Positions 33,761 through 43,136 of a stretch of 64,000 nucleotides of DNA are shown here, piece by piece (positions within the stretch are counted from its first letter, which is position 1; each line of letters begins with the position of its first letter). The position numbers were made by a program, and so were the translations under genes. The stretch lies in assembly GCF_010727475.1 (NCBI RefSeq), contig NZ_AP022567.1, forward strand, positions 1,426,001 through 1,490,000, in the 5' to 3' direction. Source of the DNA: Mycolicibacterium mageritense (GTDB lineage Bacteria; Actinomycetota; Actinomycetes; Mycobacteriales; Mycobacteriaceae). Below the pieces are notes generated by a model. The model was not told the origin of the DNA, did not search any database, and saw only the letters and a program-made list of their open reading frames with translations.

Positions 33761-33772
33761 TGGTATAGACCA
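33761..33772. promoter_or_regulatory. PhnF operator 2
   Basis: A second exact TGGTATAGACCA, 58 bp from the first and 66 bp before phnD, where it would block the phnDCE promoter. Confidence 0.9.
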
Positions 33773-33837
33773 AGCGCCAGGGTGTGGGGCAGACCACGCA
33801 CATCCGCTCCCCCGCTCCTTGAAAGGTTCAGCGCGCC

Positions 33838-34806
33838 ATGAAGTTTCGCCGCATCTCGGCCGCAGCCGCGGCCGTCGCCGCCATAACCCTCACCCTCTCA
33901 GGATGTTCGGGCTCCGACTCGGGGTCCGGCACCACCACCGCGCAGGGCTTCCCCGAGACCCTCACGCTCGCGGCAATCCCCGCGGAGAACTCGTCCGACC
34001 TCAAGGCCAGCTACGACCCGTTGATCAAACTGCTGGAGAAGGAGACCGGCGCCAAGGTCGAATTCGTGCAGGCCTCCGATTACGCAGGCGTGGTCGAAGG
34101 CATGATCGCCGACAACGTCGACCTCGCGTTCTTCGGACCGTTCGCCTACGTGGTCGCCGGTGTCAACGGAGCCAAGATCACGCCGGTCGGGGCCGTCATC
34201 AAGGACCAGGGTGCGCCGCCCGGATACCAGTCGTACGGCCTGGCCCGGGCTGACGAGGCAAACATCAACGGGCTCAAGGACTTTGCCGGTAAGAAGGTGT
34301 GCTTCGTCGACCCGGGCTCGACGTCGGGATTCCTGTATCCGACAGCCGGCCTGATCGAGGCAGGGGTGCTCAAGTCGGGCTCAGAAGCCGACATCTCCGC
34401 GGCGATGTCCCCGGTGTATGCCGGTGGCCACGACTCGTCGGCGCTGGCGATCGCCAACGGCGACTGCGACGCCGGGTTCGCGTTCGACACAATGGTCGAC
34501 AAGACCATGATCGCCAAAGGCGACCTCAAACCCGGCCAGCTCAAGACCGTGTGGAAGTCCGAGATGATCGCGGGCTCGGTGTTCGCAGCCAACGATTCCC
34601 TCGGCACCGAGGCCATCGACAAACTCAGATCCATCTTCACGACCAAGGCCAACGTCGCCAACTTCGAGGCAGAAGGCTTCTGCACGGGCGACGCGTGCCG
34701 CATCACCGATGAGCGGGCGTGGGGCGTCGCACCGGTCGACAACTCCGACTACGACGGCGTCCGCCACGTCTGCGACGTGACCGGCTCGGACAAGTGCAAG
34801 GGCTGA
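33838..34806 (+). CDS. phnD: Phosphate/phosphonate ABC transporter substrate-binding lipoprotein
   Basis: 322 residues. Lipoprotein signal MKFRRISAAAAAVAAITLTLSGC with the lipidated Cys at about 23. The mature part has PhnD-family segments LAAIPAENSSDLKASYDPLI, YAGVVEGMIADNVDLAFFGPFAY and KKVCFVDPGSTSGFLYPTAGL. It captures substrate outside the membrane and delivers it to PhnE. In M. smegmatis PhnDCE works as a high-affinity phosphate importer. GAAAGG lies about 12 bases upstream. One base separates its stop from phnC. Confidence 0.93.
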   Translation: MKFRRISAAAAAVAAITLTLSGCSGSDSGSGTTTAQGFPETLTLAAIPAENSSDLKASYDPLIKLLEKETGAKVEFVQASDYAGVVEGMIADNVDLAFFGPFAYVVAGVNGAKITPVGAVIKDQGAPPGYQSYGLARADEANINGLKDFAGKKVCFVDPGSTSGFLYPTAGLIEAGVLKSGSEADISAAMSPVYAGGHDSSALAIANGDCDAGFAFDTMVDKTMIAKGDLKPGQLKTVWKSEMIAGSVFAANDSLGTEAIDKLRSIFTTKANVANFEAEGFCTGDACRITDERAWGVAPVDNSDYDGVRHVCDVTGSDKCKG

Positions 34807-34807
34807 C

Positions 34808-35608
34808 GTGGGCACCGACCATCCCGTCGCGGGCGACGACCTCGTCGTGGGCGCCCGCGACGTCACCAAACGGTTCGGGGACACACTCGCCCTCGACGAG
34901 GTGTCGCTCGACGTGCACCGCAGCGAGCTGTTGATGCTGCTCGGGCTGTCCGGGTCCGGCAAGTCCACGCTGCTGCGCTGCCTCAACGGCCTGCACCCCG
35001 TCACCTCAGGCACCGTCGACGTCGGCGGCATCCGGGTGGACCAGGCGTCGTCCGCCCAGTTGCGTCGCCTCCGGCGCCGCGTCGGCTTCGTCTTCCAGCA
35101 CTTCAATCTGGTGGGCCGGCTGAGCTGCCTGGAAAACGTTCTCATCGGCGGCCTCGGACAACTGCGGCTGCCCCGCTACGGCACGCTGACCTATCCGAAG
35201 CGGATGCGCACCGAGGCGCTCGCGCATCTCGACCGGGTCGGGTTGGCCGACTTCGCCGAGCGTCGCGCCGACACGCTGTCCGGAGGCCAGCAGCAACGGG
35301 CCGCCATCGCACGCACGCTGATGCAGAAACCCGCGCTGCTGCTCGCCGACGAGCCCGTCGCATCGCTGGATCCCGAGAATGCCGGCGTCGTGATGGATCT
35401 GCTGTTCCGGGTGTGCATCGAGGAGAAGCTGACCGTGGTGTGCACGCTGCATCAGGTCGATCTCGCGCTGGGCTGGGCACACCGGATCGTCGGCCTGCGC
35501 GGCGGCCGGAAAGTGCTCGACCGTCCAGCCGTCGGGATGACACGCGAGGACGCCATGGCGATCTACCAGCGCGTCGATCCCGCAGTGTCGCGGGCTCACC
35601 CGTCATGA
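34808..35608 (+). CDS. phnC: Phosphate/phosphonate ABC transporter ATPase
   Basis: 266 residues. Walker A LGLSGSGKSTLLRCLNGL, Q-loop VGFVFQHFNLV, signature LSGGQQQRAAIARTL, Walker B LLLADEPVASLD and H-loop CTLHQVDLA. Cytoplasmic energy subunit for PhnE. GTG start directly after phnD; the end overlaps phnE by four bases (ATGA). Confidence 0.95.
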   Translation: MGTDHPVAGDDLVVGARDVTKRFGDTLALDEVSLDVHRSELLMLLGLSGSGKSTLLRCLNGLHPVTSGTVDVGGIRVDQASSAQLRRLRRRVGFVFQHFNLVGRLSCLENVLIGGLGQLRLPRYGTLTYPKRMRTEALAHLDRVGLADFAERRADTLSGGQQQRAAIARTLMQKPALLLADEPVASLDPENAGVVMDLLFRVCIEEKLTVVCTLHQVDLALGWAHRIVGLRGGRKVLDRPAVGMTREDAMAIYQRVDPAVSRAHPS

Positions 35609-37191
35609 GCACCGGCCTCACCGAGCGCACAGCGGCCCCGGCACTGCCTCGACGCACGCTGCCGGGCCTTTTGCAGCTCATCGCGGTTGCCGCCGTCGTG
35701 GCGACGATCGGGTCGGCGTGGGCGATCGATTTCGCCCCGGCCGCGCTGCTCGACGGGCTCGACGAGGTCGTGGCGCTGTTGGAACGCATGGTCCCGCCGC
35801 GGCTGGACGATCCGGGCCGGATCGCGGGGCTGGCGGTCGAGACACTGCTGATGGCGGTCCTGGGTACGGCGCTGGCCGCCGTCGCGTCGGTGCCGCTGGC
35901 GTTCATGGCGGCCCGGAACACCACCCCGCACCCCGCGGTGTACACCATGGCCCGCGCGGTCATCACGTTCTGCCGGGCCATGCCGGATCTGCTGTTCGCA
36001 GTGCTGTTCGTGCGGGCGCTCGGGATCGGTGTGCTGCCAGGGGTTCTCGCGCTGGCGCTGCATTCGATCGGCATGCTCGGGAAGCTGTTCGCCGACGCGA
36101 TCGAGCAGACCGACCCGGGACCGCGGGAAGCCGTGCGCACCACGGGCGCAGGCTACTTCCGCGAGATGCTCAACGCGGTCGTTCCCCAGGTGGTCCCGTC
36201 GTGGATCGCGACCTTCGTCTACCGCATCGACATCAACCTGCGCATGTCGGTGGTGCTGGGGTTCGTCGGGGCCGGCGGTATCGGCTTCGCGCTCCAGGAT
36301 GCGTTGCGCGGCTTGATCTATCCGCGTGCCCTCGGCATCGTCTGCGTGATCCTGGCGATCATCGCGGTCATGGAGCTGCTGGCGATCCTCATTCGCAGGA
36401 TGTTGCTGTCGCCCACCGACGGCCATCCGTTCCGGGACCGCGTCGTCCGGTTCACGTTGACGGGTCTGCTGCTCGGCACGTGCCTCACGGCTCTCGTGGT
36501 TCTGAAGATCAGCCCGCTGTCGCTGTTCACCTGGGTGGGGCCGTCCGTCGAGATCTTCACCCGGATGCTGCCGCCCAATTTCACCGCGCTGGGTGCCGAG
36601 TTGTTCACCGCCGCAGCGCAAACCGTAGCGATCGGCGTGGTCTCGACCGCCATCGGTGTCGTCCTGTCCATCCCGGTCGGCGTCCTGGCGGCCCGCAATG
36701 TCACGCCGCATGCCGCGGTGTACTGGGCGGCGCGGAGCTGGATCCTGGTGGTACGCGCGGTGCCCGAGTTGATTCTCGCGGTCGTGTTCGTCGCGGCGCT
36801 CGGGCTCGGGCCCGTCGCCGGAACGTGTGCGCTGGCCATCGGATCGGTGGGCTTCCTGGCGAAGCTGGTCGCCGATGCCGTCGAGGAGATCGATCCCGGC
36901 CCCATGGAAGCCGTCAGATCCGTCGGCGGCGGCTGGTGGAACACGTTGTTGTCCGCGGTGATTCCGCAATCCGTCCCCGCGATGGTGGGGGCGAGCCTGT
37001 ACCTGTTCGACGTCAACATCCGCACCTCGACCATCCTCGGCATCGTCGGCGCGGGCGGCATCGGGTACCTGCTCTTCGAGTCGATCCGGACCCTGAACTT
37101 CGATGTCGCCGGGGCCATCGTGATCGTCATCTTCGTCATCGTCTACGCCATCGAAAGGTTGTCCGGGTGGATCCGTTCACGCCTCGTGTGA
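35605..37191 (+). CDS. phnE: Phosphate/phosphonate ABC permease, two permease domains fused
   Basis: 528 residues containing two complete PhnE-type domains. The first (about 60-270) has the EAA loop EQTDPGPREAVRTTGAGYFREML; the second (about 320-525) repeats it as EEIDPGPMEAVRSVGGGWWNTLL. Each is followed by the FVGAGGIGFAL or IVGAGGIGYLL segment. The usual PhnE is about 270 residues and dimerises, so one chain here should form the whole pore. The two halves are clearly paralogous. The end overlaps the next gene. Confidence 0.93.
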   Translation: MSTGLTERTAAPALPRRTLPGLLQLIAVAAVVATIGSAWAIDFAPAALLDGLDEVVALLERMVPPRLDDPGRIAGLAVETLLMAVLGTALAAVASVPLAFMAARNTTPHPAVYTMARAVITFCRAMPDLLFAVLFVRALGIGVLPGVLALALHSIGMLGKLFADAIEQTDPGPREAVRTTGAGYFREMLNAVVPQVVPSWIATFVYRIDINLRMSVVLGFVGAGGIGFALQDALRGLIYPRALGIVCVILAIIAVMELLAILIRRMLLSPTDGHPFRDRVVRFTLTGLLLGTCLTALVVLKISPLSLFTWVGPSVEIFTRMLPPNFTALGAELFTAAAQTVAIGVVSTAIGVVLSIPVGVLAARNVTPHAAVYWAARSWILVVRAVPELILAVVFVAALGLGPVAGTCALAIGSVGFLAKLVADAVEEIDPGPMEAVRSVGGGWWNTLLSAVIPQSVPAMVGASLYLFDVNIRTSTILGIVGAGGIGYLLFESIRTLNFDVAGAIVIVIFVIVYAIERLSGWIRSRLV

Positions 37192-38195
37192 CCATGGCCG
37201 CGGTCTGGACCGGGGGCACCGGCATCGAGTTGCGCAAAGTCGACATACCCGAGCTGGTTGACGGCGACGTGCTGGTGCGGGTGCGGCTGGCCACGGTGTG
37301 CGGCAGCGACCTGCACACCGTCACCGGACGACGGCCCGCGGCCTGCCCGTCGATCCTCGGACATGAGGCCGTGGGCGACGTGGTGGCGGCCGGCGCGGAT
37401 GCGACGGTCGAGATCGGCCGGCGGGTGGTCTGGTCGGTCACCGTCGCATGCGGTGAATGTCCGCGCTGCCTTTCCGGTTTCACCGCCAAGTGCCGTTCGG
37501 TACGTAAGGTGGGCCACGAGCCGTTCGACGGAAGCTGGGCGTTGTCCGGTTCGTATGCCGAACATGTCCTGCTGCCCCGCGGTACGGCGATCGCCGCGGT
37601 TCCCGACACCTTGCCGGACGCCGTGGCGGCGCCTGCCGCGTGCGCGACCGCGACGGTCATGGCCACGCTCGAAGCCGCGGGTGCACTCGCCGGCCGCCGG
37701 GTGCTGATCGGCGGTGCCGGCATGTTGGGCCTCACCGCTGTCGCGGCGTGTGCGGATGCCGGTGCCGACGCGCAGGTGGTCGATGTCGACGCCGAACGCC
37801 TCGCGCTCACCACACGGTTCGGCGGTAGACCATCCGACGGCACCGCGGTCGACGTGGCGATCGACTACACCGGATCCACCGGCGCCGTCGCAGCCGCGCT
37901 CGATCGGCTCGACGTCGGCGGCATCCTCGTGCTTGCGGGTTCGGTGCGGCCCGGCCCCGCATTGCCCATCGACCCGGAAACCGTTGTGCGGCAGTGGCTC
38001 ACCATCACCGGCGTGCACAACTACGAACCGCGCCACCTCGACCGGGCCGTGGCGTTCCTGGACCGCACCCGGGATCGCTACCCGTGGCAGTCTGTGGTGG
38101 CCGCGCCGGTCCCGCTCGCAGAGATCGCGTCGGCGCTGCGGCCGCCGCCCGCGGGCGTGCTGCGGACGGCGGTGCAGCCGTTTCAGGACTCCTGA
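37188..38195 (+). CDS. Zinc-type alcohol dehydrogenase associated with phosphonate genes
   Basis: 335 residues from the GTG overlapping the phnE stop (ATG at 37194 is the alternative). MDR-fold: catalytic zinc region TVCGSDLHTVTGRRPA and GHEAVGDVVAAGADA, structural-zinc cysteines CGECPRC...KC (about 86-100), and a Rossmann site LIGGAGMLGLTAVAACADAGA. The family resembles the proposed phosphonate-catabolism dehydrogenase HpnZ (TIGR03366). Translational coupling with phnDCE implies work on an imported organophosphorus compound or its breakdown product; substrate unproven. Confidence 0.85.
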   Translation: MTMAAVWTGGTGIELRKVDIPELVDGDVLVRVRLATVCGSDLHTVTGRRPAACPSILGHEAVGDVVAAGADATVEIGRRVVWSVTVACGECPRCLSGFTAKCRSVRKVGHEPFDGSWALSGSYAEHVLLPRGTAIAAVPDTLPDAVAAPAACATATVMATLEAAGALAGRRVLIGGAGMLGLTAVAACADAGADAQVVDVDAERLALTTRFGGRPSDGTAVDVAIDYTGSTGAVAAALDRLDVGGILVLAGSVRPGPALPIDPETVVRQWLTITGVHNYEPRHLDRAVAFLDRTRDRYPWQSVVAAPVPLAEIASALRPPPAGVLRTAVQPFQDS

Positions 38196-38219
38196 CGGTC
38201 GCTACGTCAGCCCGCCGGA

Positions 38220-38951
38220 TCACTGCGCGCGCAGGCCGGTGACGGCGAACTTCTCCACCGTCGCGACATGCCCGCCGGTCCACACGACCAACGTGAGAGC
38301 GCCGGGCTGCGGCGGCGAGGTCATGGTGACCCGCGCCGACCAGGGTTGCGCCTCTCCGCCGGCCGCAGCGCAGCAGTCTTCCCCCAGCACGCCGGCTTGC
38401 GTGCTCTGTCGCACCTGCAGGTGCATGCTTTCGTCCACGCCGGTGATGACGCCACCCGCCTCGATGACCGAGGCCGCGGTGCTGCCGTACGGCGGGGTCT
38501 CCAGCGTCAGCACGTCGTCGCGAGTGCCGACCACCTCCCATGGCGCATCGGGCCGCGGGCCGAACCGCGCCAGGTGGATGGTCGCGACGGTCGCTGAGCG
38601 CGCATCGGGCAGCGGGTAGCCGACGCCCACCCATGCCTCGCCCGGTTCCTCTGCCACGGTGGTCGTCCGGTCGACCTCGGTGAAGCCGAGATAGTTCTGG
38701 GTGAAGAACAGCGCCGTGGCCTTGGCGTCGGCGTGCCAGGGCGAGTGACCCGCCGCGGCTTGGCCGTTCAGCCAGTCGTCGGCCTCCTGCTGCGAAGCGA
38801 ACGGCCACAAGGGTTGGAAGGCAAAGGCGCTGGGCGCCGGAGACGGTGACGGTGTTGCGGTCGGAACACCGCATGCGACGAGCATGACCGCAACCAGCAC
38901 CGCGCCTGCGCGGCGTACCGTGCGGCGATGGGCGCTCCGTTCCGTCGCCAT
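38220..38951 (-). CDS. Predicted secreted lipoprotein, function unknown
   Basis: 243 residues. Signal AGAVLVAVMLVACGVPTAT with a lipobox ending in Cys, then a Ser/Pro linker. The mature part has DDWLNGQAAAGHSPWHADAKATALFF and two neighbouring Cys (EDCC). I do not recognise the family; similar regions occur in mycobacterial exported proteins. ATG at 38951 is preferred over the TTG at 38957. Converges on the dehydrogenase gene. Confidence 0.7.
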   Translation of the reverse strand: MATERSAHRRTVRRAGAVLVAVMLVACGVPTATPSPSPAPSAFAFQPLWPFASQQEADDWLNGQAAAGHSPWHADAKATALFFTQNYLGFTEVDRTTTVAEEPGEAWVGVGYPLPDARSATVATIHLARFGPRPDAPWEVVGTRDDVLTLETPPYGSTAASVIEAGGVITGVDESMHLQVRQSTQAGVLGEDCCAAAGGEAQPWSARVTMTSPPQPGALTLVVWTGGHVATVEKFAVTGLRAQ

Positions 38952-39117
38952 CCGCAATCCCCCAGACCGAGGTCACGACCGGTTGCCGTCGGCAACGTGA
39001 CCGCTCAGCGAGTCTATCGAGGGATGCCCGCAATCGACTGAAATCGATGTCCCGCTCAAACGCACTGGCTTAAACTCCTGCCCGATTGACGGAGTCGTCA
39101 ACGGAGGTGTCGCGCGC

Positions 39118-39969
39118 ATGAAACCGTGGGACGGTGATCGGCCGCTGACACCGCGCATCGTGCTCGGTGAGAAGACTGTCGCCGCTCGCGGCATGACCTT
39201 CAGGTACGCCACCGAACAGATTCGCGCCTCGACCGATTGGTGCTGTTTCGACGACAGCAGGCATCTGGTCTACGTTCACCGCCTCGGGCACCTGCGGTCG
39301 ATGGAAACCGACCTCGACTGGGGCCCGTCCGGCCGGACGCTGCCGACTGCCGGCGATATCTGGGTGGTGCCCGCGGGCAATCGGTGCGCGGCCCTGGTCG
39401 AGGGTGATGCGGCCGGATACTGCGAGATCGCGATCCCGCATCGACTGCTGGGGTCGACACCGCTGATCCCCCGCATCAAACACCGCGACCCGTTGATCCA
39501 TCAGTTGGTCGACAAGATCGCCGGCGCCGCAGACCGCGACGACGCGCTCGCGCGCCTGCTTCAGGACACGCTCGCCGAAACGGTCCGCCTGCTGATCACC
39601 GACAAGTACACGGTGACACCGCCCGAGCGGGCTCGCGGCGCATGCACACTGGACGCCCGTGCCCGCTCACTGCTTGTCGAATTCCTTGAGGACAGCCTGG
39701 ACTCGGAGATCCACCTGGAAGCGCTTGCCGCGCTGGTCGGCATGCCCGTGAGCAAGTTCATCAAGGCGTTCCGGGCCGCATTTCACACCACGCCGTACCA
39801 GTTCGTGCTCGACCGCCGGATCGATCGCGCCAAGACGCTGCTCTTGACCACAACTCGGACGATCACCGATATCAGTGCAGCCGTCGGCTTTTCGACGCCC
39901 AATCACTTCGCGACCGCGTTCAGCCGCCGCGTCGGGGTCTCACCGCGGTCCTACCGCAACAACCACTGA
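39118..39969 (+). CDS. AraC-family transcriptional regulator
   Basis: 283 residues. The C-terminal 100 residues contain both helix-turn-helix units: LEALAALVGMPVSKFIKAFRAAF and ITDISAAVGFSTPNHFATAFSRRVGVSPRSYR. The N-terminal part is a cupin-like sensor (TAGDIWVVPAGNRCAALVEGDAAGY). GGAGG lies upstream of the ATG. It stands between unrelated neighbours, so the target is uncertain; the divergent lipoprotein gene (166 bp away) is a candidate. Confidence 0.9.
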   Translation: MKPWDGDRPLTPRIVLGEKTVAARGMTFRYATEQIRASTDWCCFDDSRHLVYVHRLGHLRSMETDLDWGPSGRTLPTAGDIWVVPAGNRCAALVEGDAAGYCEIAIPHRLLGSTPLIPRIKHRDPLIHQLVDKIAGAADRDDALARLLQDTLAETVRLLITDKYTVTPPERARGACTLDARARSLLVEFLEDSLDSEIHLEALAALVGMPVSKFIKAFRAAFHTTPYQFVLDRRIDRAKTLLLTTTRTITDISAAVGFSTPNHFATAFSRRVGVSPRSYRNNH

Positions 39970-40093
39970 TCCAAACCCAGGATTTTCATAATTGGAACGT
40001 GTTACAGAATGCGAATGTTCTTCGCCGACTTCCCGGATACCTTCACGCGGTCAGTGATGGCTGACACCCTCACCTGAACCGAAGGAGACCGAG

Positions 40094-41260
40094 TTGCCAC
40101 TCGCTCTACGACCGTACGCCACGGTCGGCATCGCCCTGGTCGGCGCCGGCGTCATCGCCGTCACTCCCGTCGCCGCTCCCCCGCCCGAAATCCAAAGCCA
40201 CTCGGTGCAACTCACCGCAGCCGTCGACAACCCCGTCGACGTCTTCACCCCGGTCTTCGAGAAGGCCGCAGCGTTCATCCAGACCACGATCGCGAACGAG
40301 ACCGCCAATCCGCTGCCCATCGTCAACGCCGTGATCGCCAAGGGCACGGCCGACGCCCAAACCCTCGGCGAGATCGCCGAGGCGCTCGCGCCGGTCGTCA
40401 AAGCCGTGATTCTCAATTTCCCCCCGACCGCCGCGGCTGCGCTGCAGAAGGCTGCCGCGGGTGATCTCGACGGCGCGATGTCGACCTTTGTGCCGCTGTT
40501 CATCGGGCCTGTCATCGGCGGGTTCCAGCAGTACATGAAATTGACCGATCTCGTGCGCGGCGAATTCGAGGTCGTGGCACGGCTGGCCGAGGCCACCATG
40601 TATCAGGCATGGGGAACCGCGCTGGGCACTGCGTTGGCGGGATTCACCGTTGCCACCACGACGGCCGCCGGCATCGAGGCCGTCGGCACCGCGATCGTCT
40701 CAGGGGATCCGGCGAACGTCGTCAACGCCGCACAGCACAGTGTCGCGAACATCGCCTCGGCGGGCATATCCGCTGTGGACACCACGATCAATCTCAACGT
40801 CGCGCTCGCTCGCCAGGCCTTCGCCAAGGCCATCAACCCACCACCCCCGGAACCCGAGGAACCGCTCACCGTGGGGACGGCAGAACCCCTTTCGCTGCCG
40901 GCTACCACTCCGGCCGTTGAAAAGGTCTCCGCGGCAACTGCTCCGGCCACCACCGAAACCCCTGCGGCCGCGGCCACCGACGAGCCGTCGAAGACCCCGC
41001 CACCGGAATCCGACCGGGAGACAACCAAACCGCTGGTCCGCGACAGCGCGATCGCCGTACCGGGCACGCCCGGGGTGAAAGGCAGCGCGGGCGAGCGCTC
41101 GACCAAGCCTGTGACGGCGCTCGGTGAACGAGTCTCGGCCGCGGTCAACAAGATTGGCGAAGGCATCAAGAAGGCCTTCGCCAGGCCCACCTCGAAGACA
41201 TCGAGCACCACCGAGTCGTCTGCCGACAGCGGTACCGGCGCTTCGGGGGACGCCGAGTAG
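40094..41260 (+). CDS. Mycobacterial Ala/Pro-rich exported protein of unknown function
   Basis: 388 residues. Hydrophobic N-terminus (YATVGIALVGAGVIAVTPVA) followed by PPPEIQSHSVQLTAAVDNPVDVFTPVF, an opening common to a family of mycobacterial secreted proteins sometimes annotated as PE-PGRS-like. A helical, Ala-rich domain covers about 30-240. The C-terminal 150 residues are low-complexity Pro/Glu/Thr-rich. TTG start with AAGGAGA seven bases upstream. Followed immediately by a strong terminator. Confidence 0.7.
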   Translation: MPLALRPYATVGIALVGAGVIAVTPVAAPPPEIQSHSVQLTAAVDNPVDVFTPVFEKAAAFIQTTIANETANPLPIVNAVIAKGTADAQTLGEIAEALAPVVKAVILNFPPTAAAALQKAAAGDLDGAMSTFVPLFIGPVIGGFQQYMKLTDLVRGEFEVVARLAEATMYQAWGTALGTALAGFTVATTTAAGIEAVGTAIVSGDPANVVNAAQHSVANIASAGISAVDTTINLNVALARQAFAKAINPPPPEPEEPLTVGTAEPLSLPATTPAVEKVSAATAPATTETPAAAATDEPSKTPPPESDRETTKPLVRDSAIAVPGTPGVKGSAGERSTKPVTALGERVSAAVNKIGEGIKKAFARPTSKTSSTTESSADSGTGASGDAE

Positions 41261-41268
41261 CGCATGAG

Positions 41269-41298
41269 AACGGCCCCCTCCGGCGGGAGGGGGCCGTT
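41269..41298. terminator. Intrinsic terminator between convergent genes
   Basis: Perfect 13-bp G/C-rich stem (AACGGCCCCCTCC with GGAGGGGGCCGTT) and four-base loop, ending nine bases before the stop of the converging glucanase gene. Likely bidirectional. Confidence 0.85.
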
Positions 41299-41307
41299 CG
41301 TCGTTCG

Positions 41308-42207
41308 TCAGCCCTGGAAGACCCTGATCCAGTCGACCAGCATCTCGGCCGGGTAGTTGCCGCCGCTCGGATCGCGCCCGCCCGAGCCGCCGACCGCGAT
41401 GTTGAACACCGGCACCAAGGTGTAACCGGGATCGTTGAACGGCCAGTCCTGCAACGAGTTGGCCGGAACCTCGAAGTACGGTTCCATGCCGGGCGCGTAG
41501 TCCTTCCAGAAGTACATGCCCTGCGGCGTCCACGACATGCGCCAGGTGTGCCATCCGCTGTCGATGGGATGCGGGTCGGTGGCGAACGATTCCCCGTCCA
41601 ACCGCGCGTGCACCGTGGTGCCCGACGGCCAGTCACGGTTGCCGTACCACTCGACCAGGTCGACCTCGCCACCGCGGACCGGGTCGTCGTTGAGCAACCA
41701 GAACGCGGGCCAGGCCCCGTCGGTGAGGCAGTTGAGCTTGACGCGGGCCTCCCACGTGGTGCCGATGCCGCCGCGCCAGTTGCCGACGACCTTGGCGCTG
41801 GCGTACTTCTCCTGGATCGTGGTGCCCGGGCCGCGCGTCGCGCGGATCACCAGGTTGCCCTTGCCGTCCTGGAAGGCGTGCTCGGTGTCGGTGACGTAGC
41901 GGCCCATGTTGAACGGCTTGTCCCACTCGACCGGGTTCTTGATGGTCTCGCGCTCCGGGATCAGGTGCCACCACGCCGGGTCGGGCGGAGAGCCGGCCGG
42001 GCCGTTGAACTCGTCCTGGAACAGGAACGTCGGTGCAGCATTGGCTGCCGCCGGTGTCGGCGATCCGGGGGCCGGCGCAGCCGGCCCGGGTCCGGGCGGG
42101 TTGTCCCCGATCGCGGGGTCGGCGTTGGCGACCCCGGCAGGCAACGCAGCGGCTGCCACCCCCAGACCCATCATGAACATCACACTGCGACGATCCATCT
42201 CAGGCAC
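41308..42207 (-). CDS. GH16 glycoside hydrolase (Rv0315-like beta-1,3-glucanase)
   Basis: 299 residues. N-terminal signal RRSVMFMMGLGVAAAALPAGVANA, a Pro/Ala linker, then a GH16 jelly roll: RGGIGTTWEARVKLN, catalytic GEVDLVEWYG (ExDxxE, both Glu present) and WTPQGMYFWKDYAPGMEPYF. It should hydrolyse beta-1,3- or mixed-linked glucans outside the cell. GTG at 42207 gives MPEMDRR, matching the M. tuberculosis start region as I remember it; ATG at 42198 is the alternative. Confidence 0.87.
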   Translation of the reverse strand: MPEMDRRSVMFMMGLGVAAAALPAGVANADPAIGDNPPGPGPAAPAPGSPTPAAANAAPTFLFQDEFNGPAGSPPDPAWWHLIPERETIKNPVEWDKPFNMGRYVTDTEHAFQDGKGNLVIRATRGPGTTIQEKYASAKVVGNWRGGIGTTWEARVKLNCLTDGAWPAFWLLNDDPVRGGEVDLVEWYGNRDWPSGTTVHARLDGESFATDPHPIDSGWHTWRMSWTPQGMYFWKDYAPGMEPYFEVPANSLQDWPFNDPGYTLVPVFNIAVGGSGGRDPSGGNYPAEMLVDWIRVFQG

Positions 42208-42307
42208 AGCCACACAATAGAGGGCAGGCGAGGGATACGGGGTATTTAGGTGCGGTAAACAAGGTCGTGGCCGCCGCGCGGTTCGGTTTTCCGACGCAAA
42301 CCCGCAG

Positions 42308-42757
42308 CTACTGGCAGATTGCCGGGGCATCCTCGCGGGGTGCGGCGTCGGCCGGAAGCGTGTAGGTCACGACCACCTCGGCATCCGCGGTGCCTTCGTT
42401 GACCACCTCGTGGGCGATCCCGCCGAGGATGAACACGGCCTGCCCCTCGGTGTAGACCACGGGTGCGCAGTTGGCTGCCGTACGCAGCACCACCGCGCCC
42501 CTGGTGATCACCGATTGTTCGGGACCGGGGTGCGCATGCCAGCCGCTGCGGGCACCCGGTTTGAGCACCAGGTTCTGCACATAGAACGTGGTGGGCTGGC
42601 CCGCGGTGACGATCCAGATCGGCGAAGTCGTGGTGCCCTTGGCCAGATCGGTCCGTTCCACGTCGCCCTCCGCGGGTGTGGCCCCGGCCGAGGCGGACAG
42701 CAGGCCCGCGGCGAACAGAGTCATGGCGCCGACGGCACCAGCATGCATGCGCTTCAT
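42308..42757 (-). CDS. Exported cupin-domain protein
   Basis: 149 residues. Signal peptide KRMHAGAVGAMTLFAAGLLSASAGA, then a single cupin barrel: VLKPGARSGWHAHPGPEQSVITRGAVVL (GxxxxHxH, with Glu) and VYTEGQAVFILGGIAHEVVNEG (second motif with metal His). It probably binds a metal. Start ATG at 42757 with GGGAGG just upstream. Enzymatic role unknown. Confidence 0.83.
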   Translation of the reverse strand: MKRMHAGAVGAMTLFAAGLLSASAGATPAEGDVERTDLAKGTTTSPIWIVTAGQPTTFYVQNLVLKPGARSGWHAHPGPEQSVITRGAVVLRTAANCAPVVYTEGQAVFILGGIAHEVVNEGTADAEVVVTYTLPADAAPREDAPAICQ

Positions 42758-43136
42758 GAGCCCTCCCGGGGTTTTCGCAAACGTAGCGCCGACCCAACTC
42801 CCGCGCCAGCGCATTGACCAAAACCCTTACGGCAGCGCCCCGGTGGCGTCGCCGGTGGACCGTGCTACCGGATTGCCAAGCGCCGAGCCGACATTGAGGG
42901 CCCCTGCGGACCGGCGCTGTACGGACGGTGTCACAAATTCGTCATACTCACGTCAAATATACGGCCGACCACGGCAGATTCACCCCGAACTTCTGCTCAC
43001 ACTCTGTTACGCAGTAGAAACTTCGGTTGCCCAAGTTGCGGGCCGTGAATTTTCCCGAAAGATGCTCAACGGCGCACCGAAATGGCGTACAGCTGTATCG
43101 GGAGTCGTCCAGGACGCATTTTTCAAGGGGAGTCGC
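42758..43136. promoter_or_regulatory. Divergent intergenic region upstream of the peptide-type ABC operon
   Basis: 379 bp without a credible gene. It carries the promoters of the cupin gene and the five-gene transporter operon. AAGGGGAG at about 43126-43133 is the ribosome site of the binding-protein gene. No clear operator palindrome was seen. Confidence 0.5.

Noticed and set aside
35718..37187. Long N-terminal extension of the HpnZ-like dehydrogenase
   Set aside because: The open frame overlaps phnE out of frame and is Arg-rich without homology; the GTG at 37188 fits the domain start.
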